Part shown: piece by piece, positions 49,678 to 61,085 of the stretch
How the letters are laid out: every line of letters starts with the position of its first letter
How positions within the stretch are numbered: position 1 is the stretch's first letter
Source of the DNA: Gamsiella multidivaricata
Taxonomy: Eukaryota > Mortierellomycota > Mortierellomycetes > Mortierellales > Mortierellaceae
Length of the DNA: 64,000 nucleotides
Direction: 5' to 3'
Assembly: GCF_025024155.1 (NCBI RefSeq)
Contig: NW_026251748.1
Location: 124,001 to 188,000, forward strand
Made by a program: the position numbers and the translations under genes
The notes under the pieces: generated by a model
Databases searched by the model: none
What the model was told of the DNA's origin: nothing
What the model saw: the letters and a program-made list of their open reading frames with translations, nothing else

Positions 49678-49868
49678 CTGTACTGGCCGTATCAGTTAAA
49701 AATTACCCTAGGTAGCTATCTCTCTTTCCAGATGAGACGATCTACGGGATATAATACATTGCCTGGCGCTTACCCTTTCACGCCTAATGGTTCATCCTGC
49801 GTAGCAAACGCAGGGGTTTCTCGATGAGAAAAGTCATTTTATTGTACCCTAATGCCATTGCTGACAAT

Positions 49869-51035
49869 TTACAAAGTTGAGAGATCATTCACAGGTACAA
49901 GCTCAATCGAGAGAGCTACGAACGACGTTGACCCATCCTGCGTTCTGAGCACATACGTGATAGGCTAGAAATACCAAGAAGCAACAAGTTCACCCCGCCA
50001 ATCTGCATATTAGCCCTCGGCCTACTTTTTTTATCCTCTTCGTACTCTGATAAGCAAGAAAGCGCTCGTGAAGATGTCTTACCTGTCCGTTCAGATACTT
50101 GTACAAGTCCAGACTGAGCCCCGGTAACTTGAGTGTGAACCGAGAGCAATCCATGTACGCATCAAACAGCTCAAGCCCATACACATGGTCCTTCTCGAAC
50201 CGGTGTTTGCTCAAATGCTTCGCCTTGGCGAAATAACTTTGTCGTGCGCCGGCGTTCTTGGCGATCTTTGTCCTCTTTCTCACATCCTCCTCAACAGCAA
50301 CAATCATCGAAGTATCCTCAACAAGGTTTTCGCCATTGAACAAGAGCCAAGCTGGAGATGTTGATCCCGTCGTCAACGATGTGGCGGTAGTCGACGTGGT
50401 GATATCTGCAGCGCATACCTTTGAAACATTGACGGTGTTCATGGCGGCAAGAAGTGGGCTGATGTAGTAGGGCTTTGGAGCCTGAACGTCGATCCGAAGT
50501 CCTGGATCCATGGCTTTGAAGAATTTAACGGCGAGAGATGTCAGTGGCGGTAGATTCAGTGGCCTATCGAACACACACTGTATGCGTTGTTTTCAAACAG
50601 AGTTATAGTAGAATACCAACAGGTCAACTCCTTTCAATGCCAATCTGTTCTTGAAAAGTCTTCTTGGTTATATCGCCTCTCACTACTTACAGCGAAGACA
50701 ACTTGCTCTCCTGGCCACTCGCGCTTAAACCTGCCAACAATCGTCATTGACGACAGCAAATTCCCTCCTCGTCCTGCCTCGGCCGCCTTGTCAAACCATG
50801 GACTGTCCTTCATAACTTCGAGTCCGTCCTGTTGCTGCCCTTCTTTGTAGCCGTGGATTTGATCCAGTCCCTTGATTCGAAACACCACATGGCCCACAAA
50901 CTCATCCGTATCAATCGTCATTGGATTAGCGTCGTCATTGACGTTTAAAGGGCGAAGAGTCTGCAGGTCGGGGCCAGCCGAGACCCGAATCCGGTAGCGG
51001 ACTTGATTATGCTCCACGATGTCTGATCGCGACAT
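49869..51035 (-). CDS. DUF1769 family protein
   Basis: Exons 50691-51035, 50083-50577 and 49869-49964 give 311 residues. The start MSRSDIVEHNQVRYRIRVSAG matches the family opening (Y-x-x-R-V-x-A-G-P-D). Then FVGHVVFRIKGLDQIHGYK, MTIVGRFKREWPGEQVVFA, CVFDRPLNLPP (the F-D-R-P block), DPGLRIDVQAPKPYYISPL and KDHVYGLELFDAYMDCSRF, LKLPGLSLDLYKYLNGQ, and a last exon PITYVLRTQDGSTSFVALS. The family is fungal, with no settled biochemical function that I know. The match runs the whole length, so the gene looks intact. The last exon is short (32 codons); its acceptor TTTCTAG was chosen because it gives the family's C-terminal strand. Confidence 0.85.
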
Positions 51036-52154
51036 GGCTTGCTATGGCTTGCTATGGCTTGTTAGGGCTTATGGGTGTTGAAAAGCAGTAGGTGAAATGA
51101 ATGATGAAAAAGAGGGCGCTGGGTAACGATTGAGAAAATGGAAGAGAGTGAGAAAAAGCGATAAAGGAAAAAGGAAGGATACTTTCTACAAATAGGGGCT
51201 CAGGGACGGGAGTATTCATCCATGGAAACATTATCATACAGGGCGCACGCAAACGGCATGTCTTCTTCCATTGCGTTCTTAACCAGGATAAGGTTAGTTA
51301 CCCCTGAGCTAGTGCAGAACTCTTTGCGACTCAATTTATATGCCTGATGGATAGCAACGAGGGGGTGGATCAGGACATCACAAGCTCAGTTAGGGATTGA
51401 CTTTTCTAAAGCACATAATCGGTTTAGTTAGACGACTTGATTCGTACTGCAGATCAAAGTTATAGGTGTACCGCACGCGTTCAATGTCCACTTATGCGAC
51501 ATTCCATCTCGAAGTAGGGAGGGATTCAGTGCATTCTTCTTTTTCTTTTTTCTTTTTTCTTTTTGCTCCTCAAACGGAACGCATGTAGGATACAGTGGCC
51601 ATATTCAAATTAGGCATTGAGAGAATCGTTGGGCCTAGTGATTAGATGTTTCGGGGCCAAGTAACTAGGGAGGTATCAGCGCTTGCTCCATCCAAAAAGA
51701 CAGAGACTAGAATCGCAAAAGATATGAGGATTCCTGGGTAGGGACACTGGGATGTGCTATTGATGCTGGTGAACAGCCAAATATGTCCATGTATGCATAG
51801 AATGTAGTTCAACTCATACAAATCCGTGTCTCTTCTCCATGGCGGTGGTTATATTTCGGCAGGCAGCACAGCAGATCGCATCCGTGGAAACGCGATCGAC
51901 GCGTTTCGGCACCGGATATATTATTTTTTTTCGCGCATAAAGGGACGATCGAATCTTGTCCTTTTCGAGACAAAGGAGCGAATCAAGTGCGAGATCGGAT
52001 TTACCCCACAGTCGCTTTCTCTCACGGCAGAATCCTGAACCGAACGCAATCACACCTTTCATTGAGCTCCACAATCCCTTTTCGCCTTCTTTTCATTCAT
52101 TCTACTCCGCCATCACTTTACTCTCTCCTCCAAAGCACGTTCAAAAACAAAACT
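51036..52154. promoter_or_regulatory. Divergent intergenic region (DUF1769 / hydratase)
   Basis: About 1.1 kb between divergent starts. It has a GCTATGGCTTGCTATGGCTT direct repeat just before the DUF1769 start (51037-51060) and a TTTTTC-type repeat at about 51539-51563. The 5' leader of the hydratase is CT-rich (52070-52140), a usual fungal core-promoter feature. No gene was recognised. Confidence 0.45.
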
Positions 52155-53213
52155 ATGTCCTCGCCTCCTCAAGTCGACGTCTCCAAGGCGGTCGGGTTCA
52201 AGCAACGGCCCCAGCGCGTCATCTATACCTCTCGCGACCTAATGCTCTATGCTCTCTCTGTCGGCGTCCGCCAGGATGAGCTCCAGTTTCTCTACGAGAA
52301 CGAATCCTCCTTTGCCGCTTTCCCGACCTACCCTCTCGTTCTCCCTCTTAAGAGAGACAACCACGGCGTTTCCGTCTACGGCGGCGGTGGCGAAGATGTC
52401 CCCGGCATCCCTCCCTTTGATCCCAACAAGCTCGTCCATGGCGACCAGTCCCTCGAGGTCCTGCGCCCTCTGCCCCTTGGTGGCGAGTTTGAGCTCCACA
52501 CAACTGTCACGGGTGTCTATGACAAGGGCAAGGGCATGGTCATTGAGCGCACAACCCAGATGGTCGACCCCAAGGATCCCTCGAGACCGTACTCGTCCAT
52601 GAAGGGCTCGGCCTTTGTCCGAGGCGCCGGTGGTTGGGGTGGGCCCAAGGGACCTAAGCAGGAGTCTTATGAGCCTCCCAAGGACAAGCAGCCGGATGCG
52701 GTCTATGAGGACAAGACAAACGATGAGCTGGCCATCCTGTACAGACTGTCGGGGTAAGCAGACATTTCACACCAAGCAATGATATCGTGGCCAATGATGG
52801 TCAAGCAACAGGAGGGTGAAGGGAAAGGACACTTTGCTTATTTTACACCCGCCCTCTTCTTTTTCAATCATAGCGACTACAACCCTTTGCACATCGACCC
52901 AAAGATTGCACCGCGTGTCGGCTTCAAGAAGCCCATCCTGCACGGCCTGTGCACCTATGGCCACGCCGCCCATGCCATTCTCAAGACCTTTGGCCAGTCC
53001 AACTCCAACGCCCTTAAGTCCATTACCGGACGATTCACTGCCCCGGTCTATCCAGGCGACACGCTCGTTACAAAGATGTGGAAGGTTCCTGCAGAGCACC
53101 AGGATCAGGAAAAAATCATCTTCCAGGTCCTCGCCAAGGAACGCGACCAAATTGTCATTAATGGCGGATGTGTCGTTCTCTGGACCAACAAGGGTCCTCA
53201 GAGCAAGTTGTAA
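52155..53213 (+). CDS. Peroxisomal (3R)-hydroxyacyl-CoA-forming enoyl-CoA hydratase 2
   Basis: Exons 52155-52753 and 52874-53213 give 312 residues, two hotdog-fold halves. The first half covers RDLMLYALSVGVRQDELQFL to TVTGVYDKGKGMVI. The second half carries the hydratase 2 signature LSGDYNPLHIDPKIA, with catalytic Asp 201 and His 206, spanning the intron, followed by KKPILHGLCTYGHAA. The last three residues are SKL, a peroxisome-targeting signal. The enzyme hydrates trans-2-enoyl-CoA in beta-oxidation. In most fungi this activity is the C-terminal part of multifunctional enzyme Fox2; here it is a stand-alone protein, without the dehydrogenase domains. The start and the intron are well placed. 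The GC-rich, C-ending codon use suggests high expression. Confidence 0.94.
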
Positions 53214-53945
53214 AAAAAAAAAAAGAAAGAAGGGCAGAATCGAAATATATCCTGTGCCTTTTGCGACATGTAAATACATTAAGAAAAAGGCTTTGCACAT
53301 CAATTAAGAAAAATATCATTTATTGAAGATAGAAGTATCATGTATCGCACAAGACAGTCGAGCTTATCGTTAAGGAAACTTGGTTATATTTTGATGATGA
53401 CGGTTGGCAAGTCATTCGCCGAAACCAAAGGAAGGAGAGAAAAGATGAAAAGGGTTTTGTTACAAGTTGGGAGAGTGATGGAGATTGATATGAGTACAGG
53501 TCTGCCCGGAGCATAATTGTCCGGGGCCAAGAGAAGCGCGAAGCACAAACAGAAAAAAAAAAAAAAAAAAAGGACGCATTGCAAACATAAAAGAACAGAG
53601 CTGGTTCTTCGAAAAATGTACCCATTGCTTAGGATTGTGGTCGAAAGGCAGAAGAGGAAGGGGGATAAATGTACAAGAGAGGATTGAGAGGCAAATAATC
53701 ATGCCCAACACTCTAGGGAAACACGAAAATAATTATTCGTCCCTGAGCGCTCAAGGTGAGGGAATGGATGCGATACTTTCGAGGAACCAGCTGGGAGGAT
53801 GACCAAAAAGAATAGAAGTCGGGAATATGGGGTATGATACAAACAGCAACAACAAAGGGTGGAAGACCGCTTATCCTAAGCGGGTTTAAAAGTTCCTAAA
53901 AACATCTAAAAAAAAAAAAGAATGCACAGCAAGCCAAGGTCAGCC
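53214..53945. other. Convergent 3' intergenic region with an A run
   Basis: 732 bp between the hydratase and bZIP stops. A-rich strips at 53213-53225 and 53551-53569. No supported gene; probable 3' UTRs of both. Confidence 0.4.
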
Positions 53946-55953
53946 TTATATCCATGAGATATCGTCGTAGCCGTAGCTAAAGGGATTCGAGGACTTACTT
54001 TGTCTCTGGGGCTCGGTCTTTTTGGGCCACACCTTGTTCTTGTATTTCATCAACTCCTGTCCCATCAAGTATCCGTAGCGGTCAAAGAATGCGCCAGGCA
54101 ACTCCCAATTGTGTGGGTCCAATGGATGTCCGTGGCAAATGGCGCCGTCGAGCAAAAGCTGGCAAAGCTCCTCAATGTCGTACTCGTGCTGATGAATAAT
54201 CATCTTGGCGCGGAGCTTGGGGCACGGGATCAAGTCAATGCGGGTGTCGTGGGGTATCGCATAAATCTTGGGGTCGATCGAAGGGTCCGTCGCTGGAGGC
54301 GCAGAGGCGAGCGTGCGAAGCTCCATTTGAAGGCGGTAGCTTGGAAGGACATTCTGCTTCAAGCCGTCATCAAATGCCATGGTCGGGGTCGCCATACTAA
54401 ACTCGTTCGTGTCTACATCATCCGAATCCAGGAATGAAGGCGTATGGCTTGAGAATCCATTGTCCATCGAACCCACTGAAAAGGTGAACCCGTTCTGGTT
54501 GGGAGAGAACGCTGTCTGGTCATGGAGTTGGCCAAATAGGTTTGCATTCGCTGTTACATTCTGGGGAGACGACATTTTACCACCACCACTGCTGCTGCCA
54601 TTGCCGCCCGACTGGAGGTTGGTCTGAGCAAAAAGCGTTGCGTGAAGGTCGTCAAATGTCTGCTTCGGAAGCCAGCTGGCGGATGCAGTCAGGTTTGAAC
54701 GGGCGGCCGCAAGAGGATCGAAAGGCGCGGCGGGAGTATTCATCTTGCCATCATCAGAGCCGGAAGGAGAGAACATTGATGGTGCCTTGTAAAGTACGTC
54801 GCTGTTCATTGAGAAAATGTTGTCATCTTGAGGATCAGCGAGTCCAAATGGCGTCCACGCATTGGATGTGGTAGAAGGCGTTGGGGAGGATGAAGACATG
54901 TTATTGAGTGGCATTTGGCTGGGAACAAATGCTTGCTTGACAGCATTAGTGTTGGCCTTGGCGTTGACGCTGGCACTGGCGCTGGAGGTGCCACTGGCAT
55001 TGGCAGTCATTGCAGCGGCATGGGCAGCCATAGCGGCAGTGAGCGCTTGGTTCAGCATCTGGACCTGTGTAGCATGGGGGATACTGTCGTCAACAGGGAC
55101 GGGTCCGGGCATGGGAACAGGCAAGGGGGAGGGCGCAGGTACCTGCGCAGGGGCCAATACAGGGCTGTCAGCTGTCATTGAGGAGGTAGCAGGTGAGGGA
55201 TGTTGTTGGGGGGCCGAGAACGACAGCTTGCGGGCGGCGTGGTTCTCGTAATGGCGCCTGTAGAGCTCGGCCTTGACATCCTGCAGAAGAGCAGCATTGC
55301 CGGTCTTGCCCAGGGCGGACTCGAACGAGAAGACGACCTCGCGCAGATAATAATTTTCGCTCTGCAAAGATTCGATAATACCCTTGAGCTGCTGGGACTC
55401 GCGCTGGAAGCGAACGCTGGCGTGGTGGTGCGTGTCCTTGAGCTCCTTTATCATGTTTTCAAGCTGCTGAAGATGACGCTCTTTCCGGTCGCGGAAGGCG
55501 CGCTGGGCAGCTCTGTTCTGCTCCTTCCTGACGGCGGGCGAGGCTGGGTTGGGCTTGCGACCGGGCTTTTTGCGGGTCTTTAGGGGGGGCTGGGCCGTCG
55601 AATCTCGGTCTCGGGCGTTGTCAATGGTTCCGGTCTGAGCAGAAGACTGCCCAAAGCTCTTAAGTGAGTGTCCATCACCGTCGTCGTCGTCATTGATGTC
55701 GTCGTCGTCGCCGTCGTCGTCAGAGTAGCTTCCTCGGGCTAAGATAAAGGTAGTAGACCGTATGGCCAAGAGATAGATAGTTGTTAGGAGGGGAATTAGG
55801 ATACGATGTGTGAAAGCGCACACTTTGCAGCAGGTGGTATGACAATGTACCATTCTCAGATGGTGGGGTTCCTGGGTAGGGTCTCTTGTCAGGACGATCC
55901 AGCGCAGCGGGTTTCTCTGCCAGCTGGGGCTGGGCTGCAGCTGTGGAGGACAT
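53946..55953 (-). CDS. bZIP transcription factor, Pap1/Yap1-like basic region with a DUF3425 tail
   Basis: Exons 55851-55953 and 53946-55738 give 631 residues. Start MSSTAAAQPQLAEKPAALDR. The basic region is near residue 105: RKEQNRAAQRAFRDRKERH, with the N-x-x-A-Q-x-x-F-R code of AP-1-like fungal factors, followed by a leucine-zipper-like coiled coil (LQQLENMIKELK onward, and a VVFSFESALGK end). The middle is low complexity, Ser/Pro/Ala/Asn-rich. The C-terminal about 110 residues hold DUF3425: DLIPCPKLRAKMIIHQHEYD and QLLLDGAICHGHPLDPHNWE, FDRYGYLMGQELM. No cysteine-rich redox domains like those of Pap1/Yap1 were seen. The exon 2 frame stays open far upstream of its acceptor (to 56477), but that part is leader and intron. 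Confidence 0.88.
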
Positions 55954-58373
55954 GATTGATGGGTGGAGGGCTCAACTGGGTGCTTTGAAAGGGGTGTGGG
56001 TGGGTGGGTGTAGATAAGGGTCGTTCGTTTAGAGAGCGAGCACTTAAAGATAAAAAAAAAAATAAAAATAAAAAAAGAGAGAGAGAGAGGATGGGGGAAG
56101 GGCGCGGCAAGGAGGAAGGAGGTTGAAGAGGTGAGTGTGAGTGTGAATGTGGGTGTGAGTGATGGAGATGAATGTGGAGAAGGAGGACGGGAAGAGGAGG
56201 AGGGATCAACACGGAATCGGACTCCACATAAAAAGAAAAGAAGAAAAAGTCGGTGGCAAAGAAAAAAAACGGGACGAGGAGGAGTTGAAAGAGAAGGACG
56301 GAAGAGTGGGGTGAGGTGTGGAATAAAAAAAAACTCGATGACCCCCACGTCAATTGTGCCCTGTAAGTGCAAGCGGAGAGAGCAAAGGGCTACTTTGCAT
56401 TTACAGAAATGCAATTTATTGCTTTTGTTTGCAGAACCGACGCGGACATGTAGGCCCATTGCTCTATTTTCCGGCATCTGGCTCTTCCCACTTTACTCCA
56501 CACTCGCTCCACAAGAGGGACGCCATGCCATCATGTCCTGTTTTTCCTGATTCTGTTCCTCTTGCTGCTGCTCAACCTCCTCCAGTGGAACCACACCACT
56601 GTACTTCGTGTGGAGCAAACAACAACAAGCACAACGAGTGAAGACTCCTTTAATATAAAAGCGTGTGCACACACTTTAAAAACTTTGTACATTAGCCCCT
56701 AAGTCTCCGGCACCATAAAACAGCCACTAGTCTATCACGAAAACGGACCAAAGTTGTGGGAGAAAGAGAGAAGGAGCAAACAACGTAACGCAGCTTGGCG
56801 ACCAACCGACGCATTAGAGTTATTCATGTGTTTGTCCAGGAGATTCGCTGCTGGTGAGCATGGCCAGCTGCGGCTGGCTGGCTGCATGTATAATATATTA
56901 TGTTGAGAGCAAAATATGCATAACAAGAAGCACAAGTGCGAACCTGACTCTTTCTTGCTTCCGTGTTTACAGCATTGTTGTTATGGCGTTGAGGAAGACC
57001 GGCCTTAGGCAACAAAAGAACAAATCAGCATCTACATCGATGCTCGCAAATATCCTTTAGAACTACTGCTCTGCACTTTATTAAAGAGAACAGCGGTCCT
57101 CTTTTTCCGAATCTCTTTGTCACTTCGCAATTCTCCTGCTCCACAAATGGACTATCATCATCAACAAATATAAACATGGGCTGTGGTAATATACACCTAC
57201 ATGATTGTTGGTATTATACACCGGGTACTTTTTTCTATTATTCCTGACAACGCGAGTGTCGTATGCACAATTATCAGGCCCAACGTGTTTGGGTATGCAG
57301 CCAAGGCGGTTGCATCGGAGCACCAGAGGCTATCTAGGGAAAGTGCGGACACAGGGATGACCACCTGCTTGACAAAACGTTTGGTCCGCATTGACGCCAC
57401 CCAAGTAATCGGTGCGGGATTCGCGGCTTTCTATACTCCGCTCCATGCCTGGCCCTCACCTCAACTTGGTTGGTGTTAATTTACCCCAACACAAATGATA
57501 TCGCTACTATAGAATATGTATGCCGACTCTCGTCATGGTCGTACTTAAACACGGTTCATGAAAGGAAGGCGTGAAGGGACCACGCTAATAAATAACACGA
57601 TAAATAAGAACGCGAAGAAAAAAAAAAGTAAGGGTGCGAAATTGGAGAGAGAAAAGCACATGGCAACGGATGAGAGAGCAAGAGTGCTGCCAAAAAAACA
57701 CGAGAAATGGCTTATTGCTCCCCTGAAAAAGATAAATAAAATGTGTCAGGCGTGGAATGGCGTTGTCGAAGGCTATCCTTCTACGTGCATGCATTAAGAT
57801 ACATTTATAGGACCACATTGGTGTAGATGATCGACACTCATTCTGAGCAGAGCAAGGACAGCTTGTACACGCGCGCTTTTACACGATAAGAGAGGGTTCA
57901 AAAGCAAAAGACTTTTCTTTCGTTCACTTTCAGGTGCAAGGGCGCATTCGTCCACTCTTTTTTTTTTTTTTTTTTTTTTTGTGAGCACAAGACCTACACC
58001 ACACCAGCCAGAGTATATAGAGCAGAGCAAGGGACCAGGGCTGGACAGCGTATCTGAAGACGCGTTTTGTTTTGTTGAGCGGGTGATGGCCCTTGCACAT
58101 GTCTGCCTGCGTGGAACGATGATAGAGATGTAGATAGTCTATGCCCCCTACTTTTTCGTTCTCGCTCTCGTCTGTCGCTGGTATATAAAGCCGTTGCCTG
58201 TGTGCAGCTTTGAAGATTGGTATGGCTCATGCGCCCTAGTCCACTATATTGCAATGGCGATGTATCGCCGTAGGAATCGGACTAGTAGAGGCAGCCAATC
58301 ATAGCCCATAACGAAGAAAGAGAGGGGCAGAGCGAGCGGGCTCTTTGGTCCTATCTTTCAGAGCGAGAAAATA
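55954..58373. other. Long divergent intergenic region between the bZIP and bHLH genes
   Basis: About 2.4 kb without a supported gene. It holds a purine-rich strip upstream of bZIP (56030-56340), a 23-T run at 57958-57980 and short frames with no family resemblance, such as plus 57201-57479. Two transcription-factor genes sharing a long intergenic region is common for regulated genes. The frames at 56131-56641 are low-complexity and not supported. Confidence 0.45.
57958..57980. repeat. T23 homopolymer run
   Basis: Uninterrupted T tract in the bZIP/bHLH intergenic region, a likely variable-length microsatellite and possible nucleosome-depleted element. Confidence 0.85.
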
Positions 58374-58839
58374 ATGAACCACGCACGCACCACATATATA
58401 TCACATACGTATCATGTCGCATACTTGAACGCATGGACTCTACACCCCATAGCACACGCTTCATTTGCATATCGAACATGCAGACCATCCCCGGTACCCG
58501 GATACTCCATCCCCTTGCCGACTCGTTTCATTCCTTCACTACGGCTTTCTAGGGCTTCTTCTTCTGTCTCTTTCCCTCTCCTGTCCCTGCAGCCCCATTC
58601 CCATTCCCATTCCCATTCCCATCCGTTATCTTTTCCTTCTACATGCCGCAAAGGCACACACAGACGCTTTTCATACTCACTTTCATTTTTCATTTTACAC
58701 TCGTACATGCACATGGTACATCTGAGTACAATATTCATGCCCCTGAACAGTTCTTCACACTCCAACACTTCCTATCCTCTCATCTCCTCATCTTCTCATC
58801 CCATTCTTTGTGCATCATTCCTTCTCCCTCATCAACATC

Positions 58840-58874
<35 letters not shown>

Positions 58875-58889
58875 GAACAACAACAATAA
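58374..58889 (+). CDS. Upstream reading frame (171 codons) in the bHLH leader, uncertain
   Basis: An ATG at 58374 opens a frame that ends 60 bp before the bHLH start. Its second half is an artefact of repeats: a SHSHSHSH run from the CCATTC repeat and a 13-residue Gln run from the CAA repeat. The first part (MNHARTTYISHTYHVAYLNA) shows no family. If the bHLH mRNA starts upstream of 58374, this frame would act as a uORF. Otherwise it is chance. I keep it for that possible regulatory role. Confidence 0.25.
58594..58622. repeat. CCATTC hexanucleotide repeat
   Basis: Nearly five tandem copies of CCATTC in the upstream region of the bHLH gene. Confidence 0.85.
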
Positions 58890-58918
58890 CAATAACAATA
58901 ACAGCAACAACAACACCT
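58832..58918. repeat. CAA/AAC trinucleotide repeat in the bHLH leader
   Basis: About 80 bp of CAA-type repeat, with later AATAAC and GCA variants, ending 32 bp before the bHLH start. A CAA-rich leader is unstructured, which may favour efficient scanning. Confidence 0.85.
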
Positions 58919-58949
58919 TCTACCTGTCCATTTTTAAGCACCACCCCCA

Positions 58950-60802
58950 ATGGAGAACATGTTCAACACCGACTCGGGGTTCAGACCCCCGTCGCCCCTG
59001 ACCTTCTCTTCCGCACCTGGCCACAGTCTCTTTGGCGACGCCCTTGGATACGAAGGTATACGCACGTAACTCAAGCACACTTTGACTCTTCCTATCATCA
59101 TACACTCTGAATAACAATCTAACCAACTTCACTCCCTTGCATTCGAGTAGACTTCCGCTTCCCGAACCAGGACTTTCTCAACATGCCCGCTTCTCCGGGT
59201 CTATCTTCATCCACATTGCCGCCGCCACCGTTGCCCCCGGGAGTCGCAGGGCCAGGTGCAAATAACATCCCCAACATGATGATGATGATGGCCAACGACC
59301 CCTCCATGAACCTCTTCAACCCCTCGGAGCAACGCTATTTCTCAGAATTCCTCGATACTTTGGTTGTCGACCAGGACTTCACATTCGACCCAAGCGCTAT
59401 ACCCAACCTACCGAACCTGAACCTCTTCTCTCAGGACGCGCTGATCCCTGGTGGGTTCCATCTCGATGCAAACAGTGCCTACGCGCCAAATCCACAACAA
59501 ATGCAGCATCATCATCAACAACAACAGCAACAGCAGCAGCATGGGATGGATTTAGATATGTCTGCTTCGTACAGCAACGTCGACAACGCGCAAGACCAGG
59601 GGCATCCGCAGCCGATTTCTATCCCTGCGAAAAGAACAAAGACCAACAAGGCCACGACAACTGAAGGACTTGTCTCTCGCAAGGGTACTCCAATCTCGAA
59701 CACCGACACAGCCACAACCCTCAATCGCCACCACCATCACAAGATCGCAACACCCATCCACCAGCTGTCCAAGCTGTCCCTCGAAAACAATCAAGCGAAT
59801 TACCAGCCAGGCACTGCTCCTAATGGACCATTCAGGGCCAAAAAGAATAAGCGCGAGCAGCAGGAGGAAGGAGACGGGCCTCAGAGGGAAGGCGAAGAAG
59901 AAGACGAGGATGTCGAGGACGAAGAAGGAGATGAAGCGGACAGCAAGATGACGGATCCTATTCAGGCGGGCAGTACTGTGAAGAACGGCAAGAGTACCAA
60001 TAGTCATCATCATCGGTCTTCGACGTCCTCTACAGCCTCGTCATCTCTGTCCCGCTCACAGTCGCAGCCGCAACAACCATCATCAAACCGGCAAGACTCA
60101 GTATCGGACGAATACACCTCAGACGCCGCCACTGCTGCAACAGCGGCGTTCAACTCGAACGGCACTAGCACCACCAACGATAACAACTCCTCAGTGACAA
60201 CAGGAGCCGCAGCATTGACCTCGACCTCGACCGCAAGACGCAAGCCCTACAAGGAGCTTTTGACCGAGGAAGAAAAGCGTGCGAACCACATTGCCTCAGA
60301 ACAGAAACGCCGCAACACGATCCGCAACGGCTTCAAGGACATGACGGAAATCATCCCGGATCTGAAAGACGTCAATAGCTCAAAGTCGACGATCCTGTTC
60401 AAGGCCGTAGACTTTATTAAACACCTCGAGCGCAGGAACAGGATTTTGCAGGAGAAGGCCAATCAGCTCGAAGCGAGGATGCATCTTCAGCAGCAGCAGC
60501 AGCAACAACAACAACAACAGAGGGGTTCAATGCGTCCGTCGCATCATATTCAACATCTGCAACAGCAACAGCAACAACAACAACAACATCCGCACCAGCA
60601 CCAGCAACAGCAGGGGCACCCACTTGGTGCGATGCATTACACGCAGCAACACCACCATCACCAGCAGCAACAACAGCAACAACAGCAACAGTCGTTGCAT
60701 CTACACTCTTCTCACCAGCTTTCGTATCATGCTTCCTCGAGCATGGACGATAAGCGGCTACAGGAGATCCCTAACATTTATCCCGTTGCTATTAGTCGGT
60801 AG
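58950..60802 (+). CDS. bHLH transcription factor, Max/Mlx-like class B basic region, polyQ-rich
   Basis: Exons 58950-59055 and 59151-60802 give 585 residues; exon 1 is MENMFNTDSGFRPPSPLTFS onward. The DNA-binding part lies near residues 400-470: EEKRANHIASEQKRRNTIRN, with the His-Glu-Arg trio (H-x3-E-x3-R) that contacts CACGTG E-boxes, then the loop VNSSKSTILFKAVDFI and helix 2 KHLERRNRILQEKA. A short coiled tail follows, then several polyGln runs coded by CAG/CAA. The N-terminal half has Ser/Asn/Gln-rich activation-like stretches and a PPPPLPPG segment. Fungal relatives of this class include Ino4 and Max/Mlx-like factors; I cannot tell which. The start ATG is preceded by a CAA-repeat leader. 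Confidence 0.88.
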
Positions 60803-61085
60803 AATACACTATACCACTAATAAAATGATACCCCCCTCCACTATCATCACCATTTTCAACACTTTGCGTTCGCCTTTCTGATCATTACTGTGTATTTAAA
60901 TTATCGTTACTAGTGAAATAAATATAAAAGTGAATGGCGGGATATGTACAATGGGGATGAGGATGATGACAAGGGTAGGATGCTTAGCTACATGTCAAAC
61001 TCTGGGGGAAGAAGGACCATCAAAGAATGAAAGAAAACAGAAGAGGCGAGTAAGAAACTCTCCAGGCGGCGTGTATAACCCGATA

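Noticed and set aside
53213..53307. C-terminal Lys-rich extension of the hydratase in another frame
   Set aside because: The true frame ends SKL at 53213; the Lys run comes from the A tract in the 3' UTR.
55954..56477. N-terminal extension of bZIP by the open frame to 56477
   Set aside because: It is in phase with exon 2 only by read-through of the intron; exon 1 from 55953 splices cleanly into exon 2.
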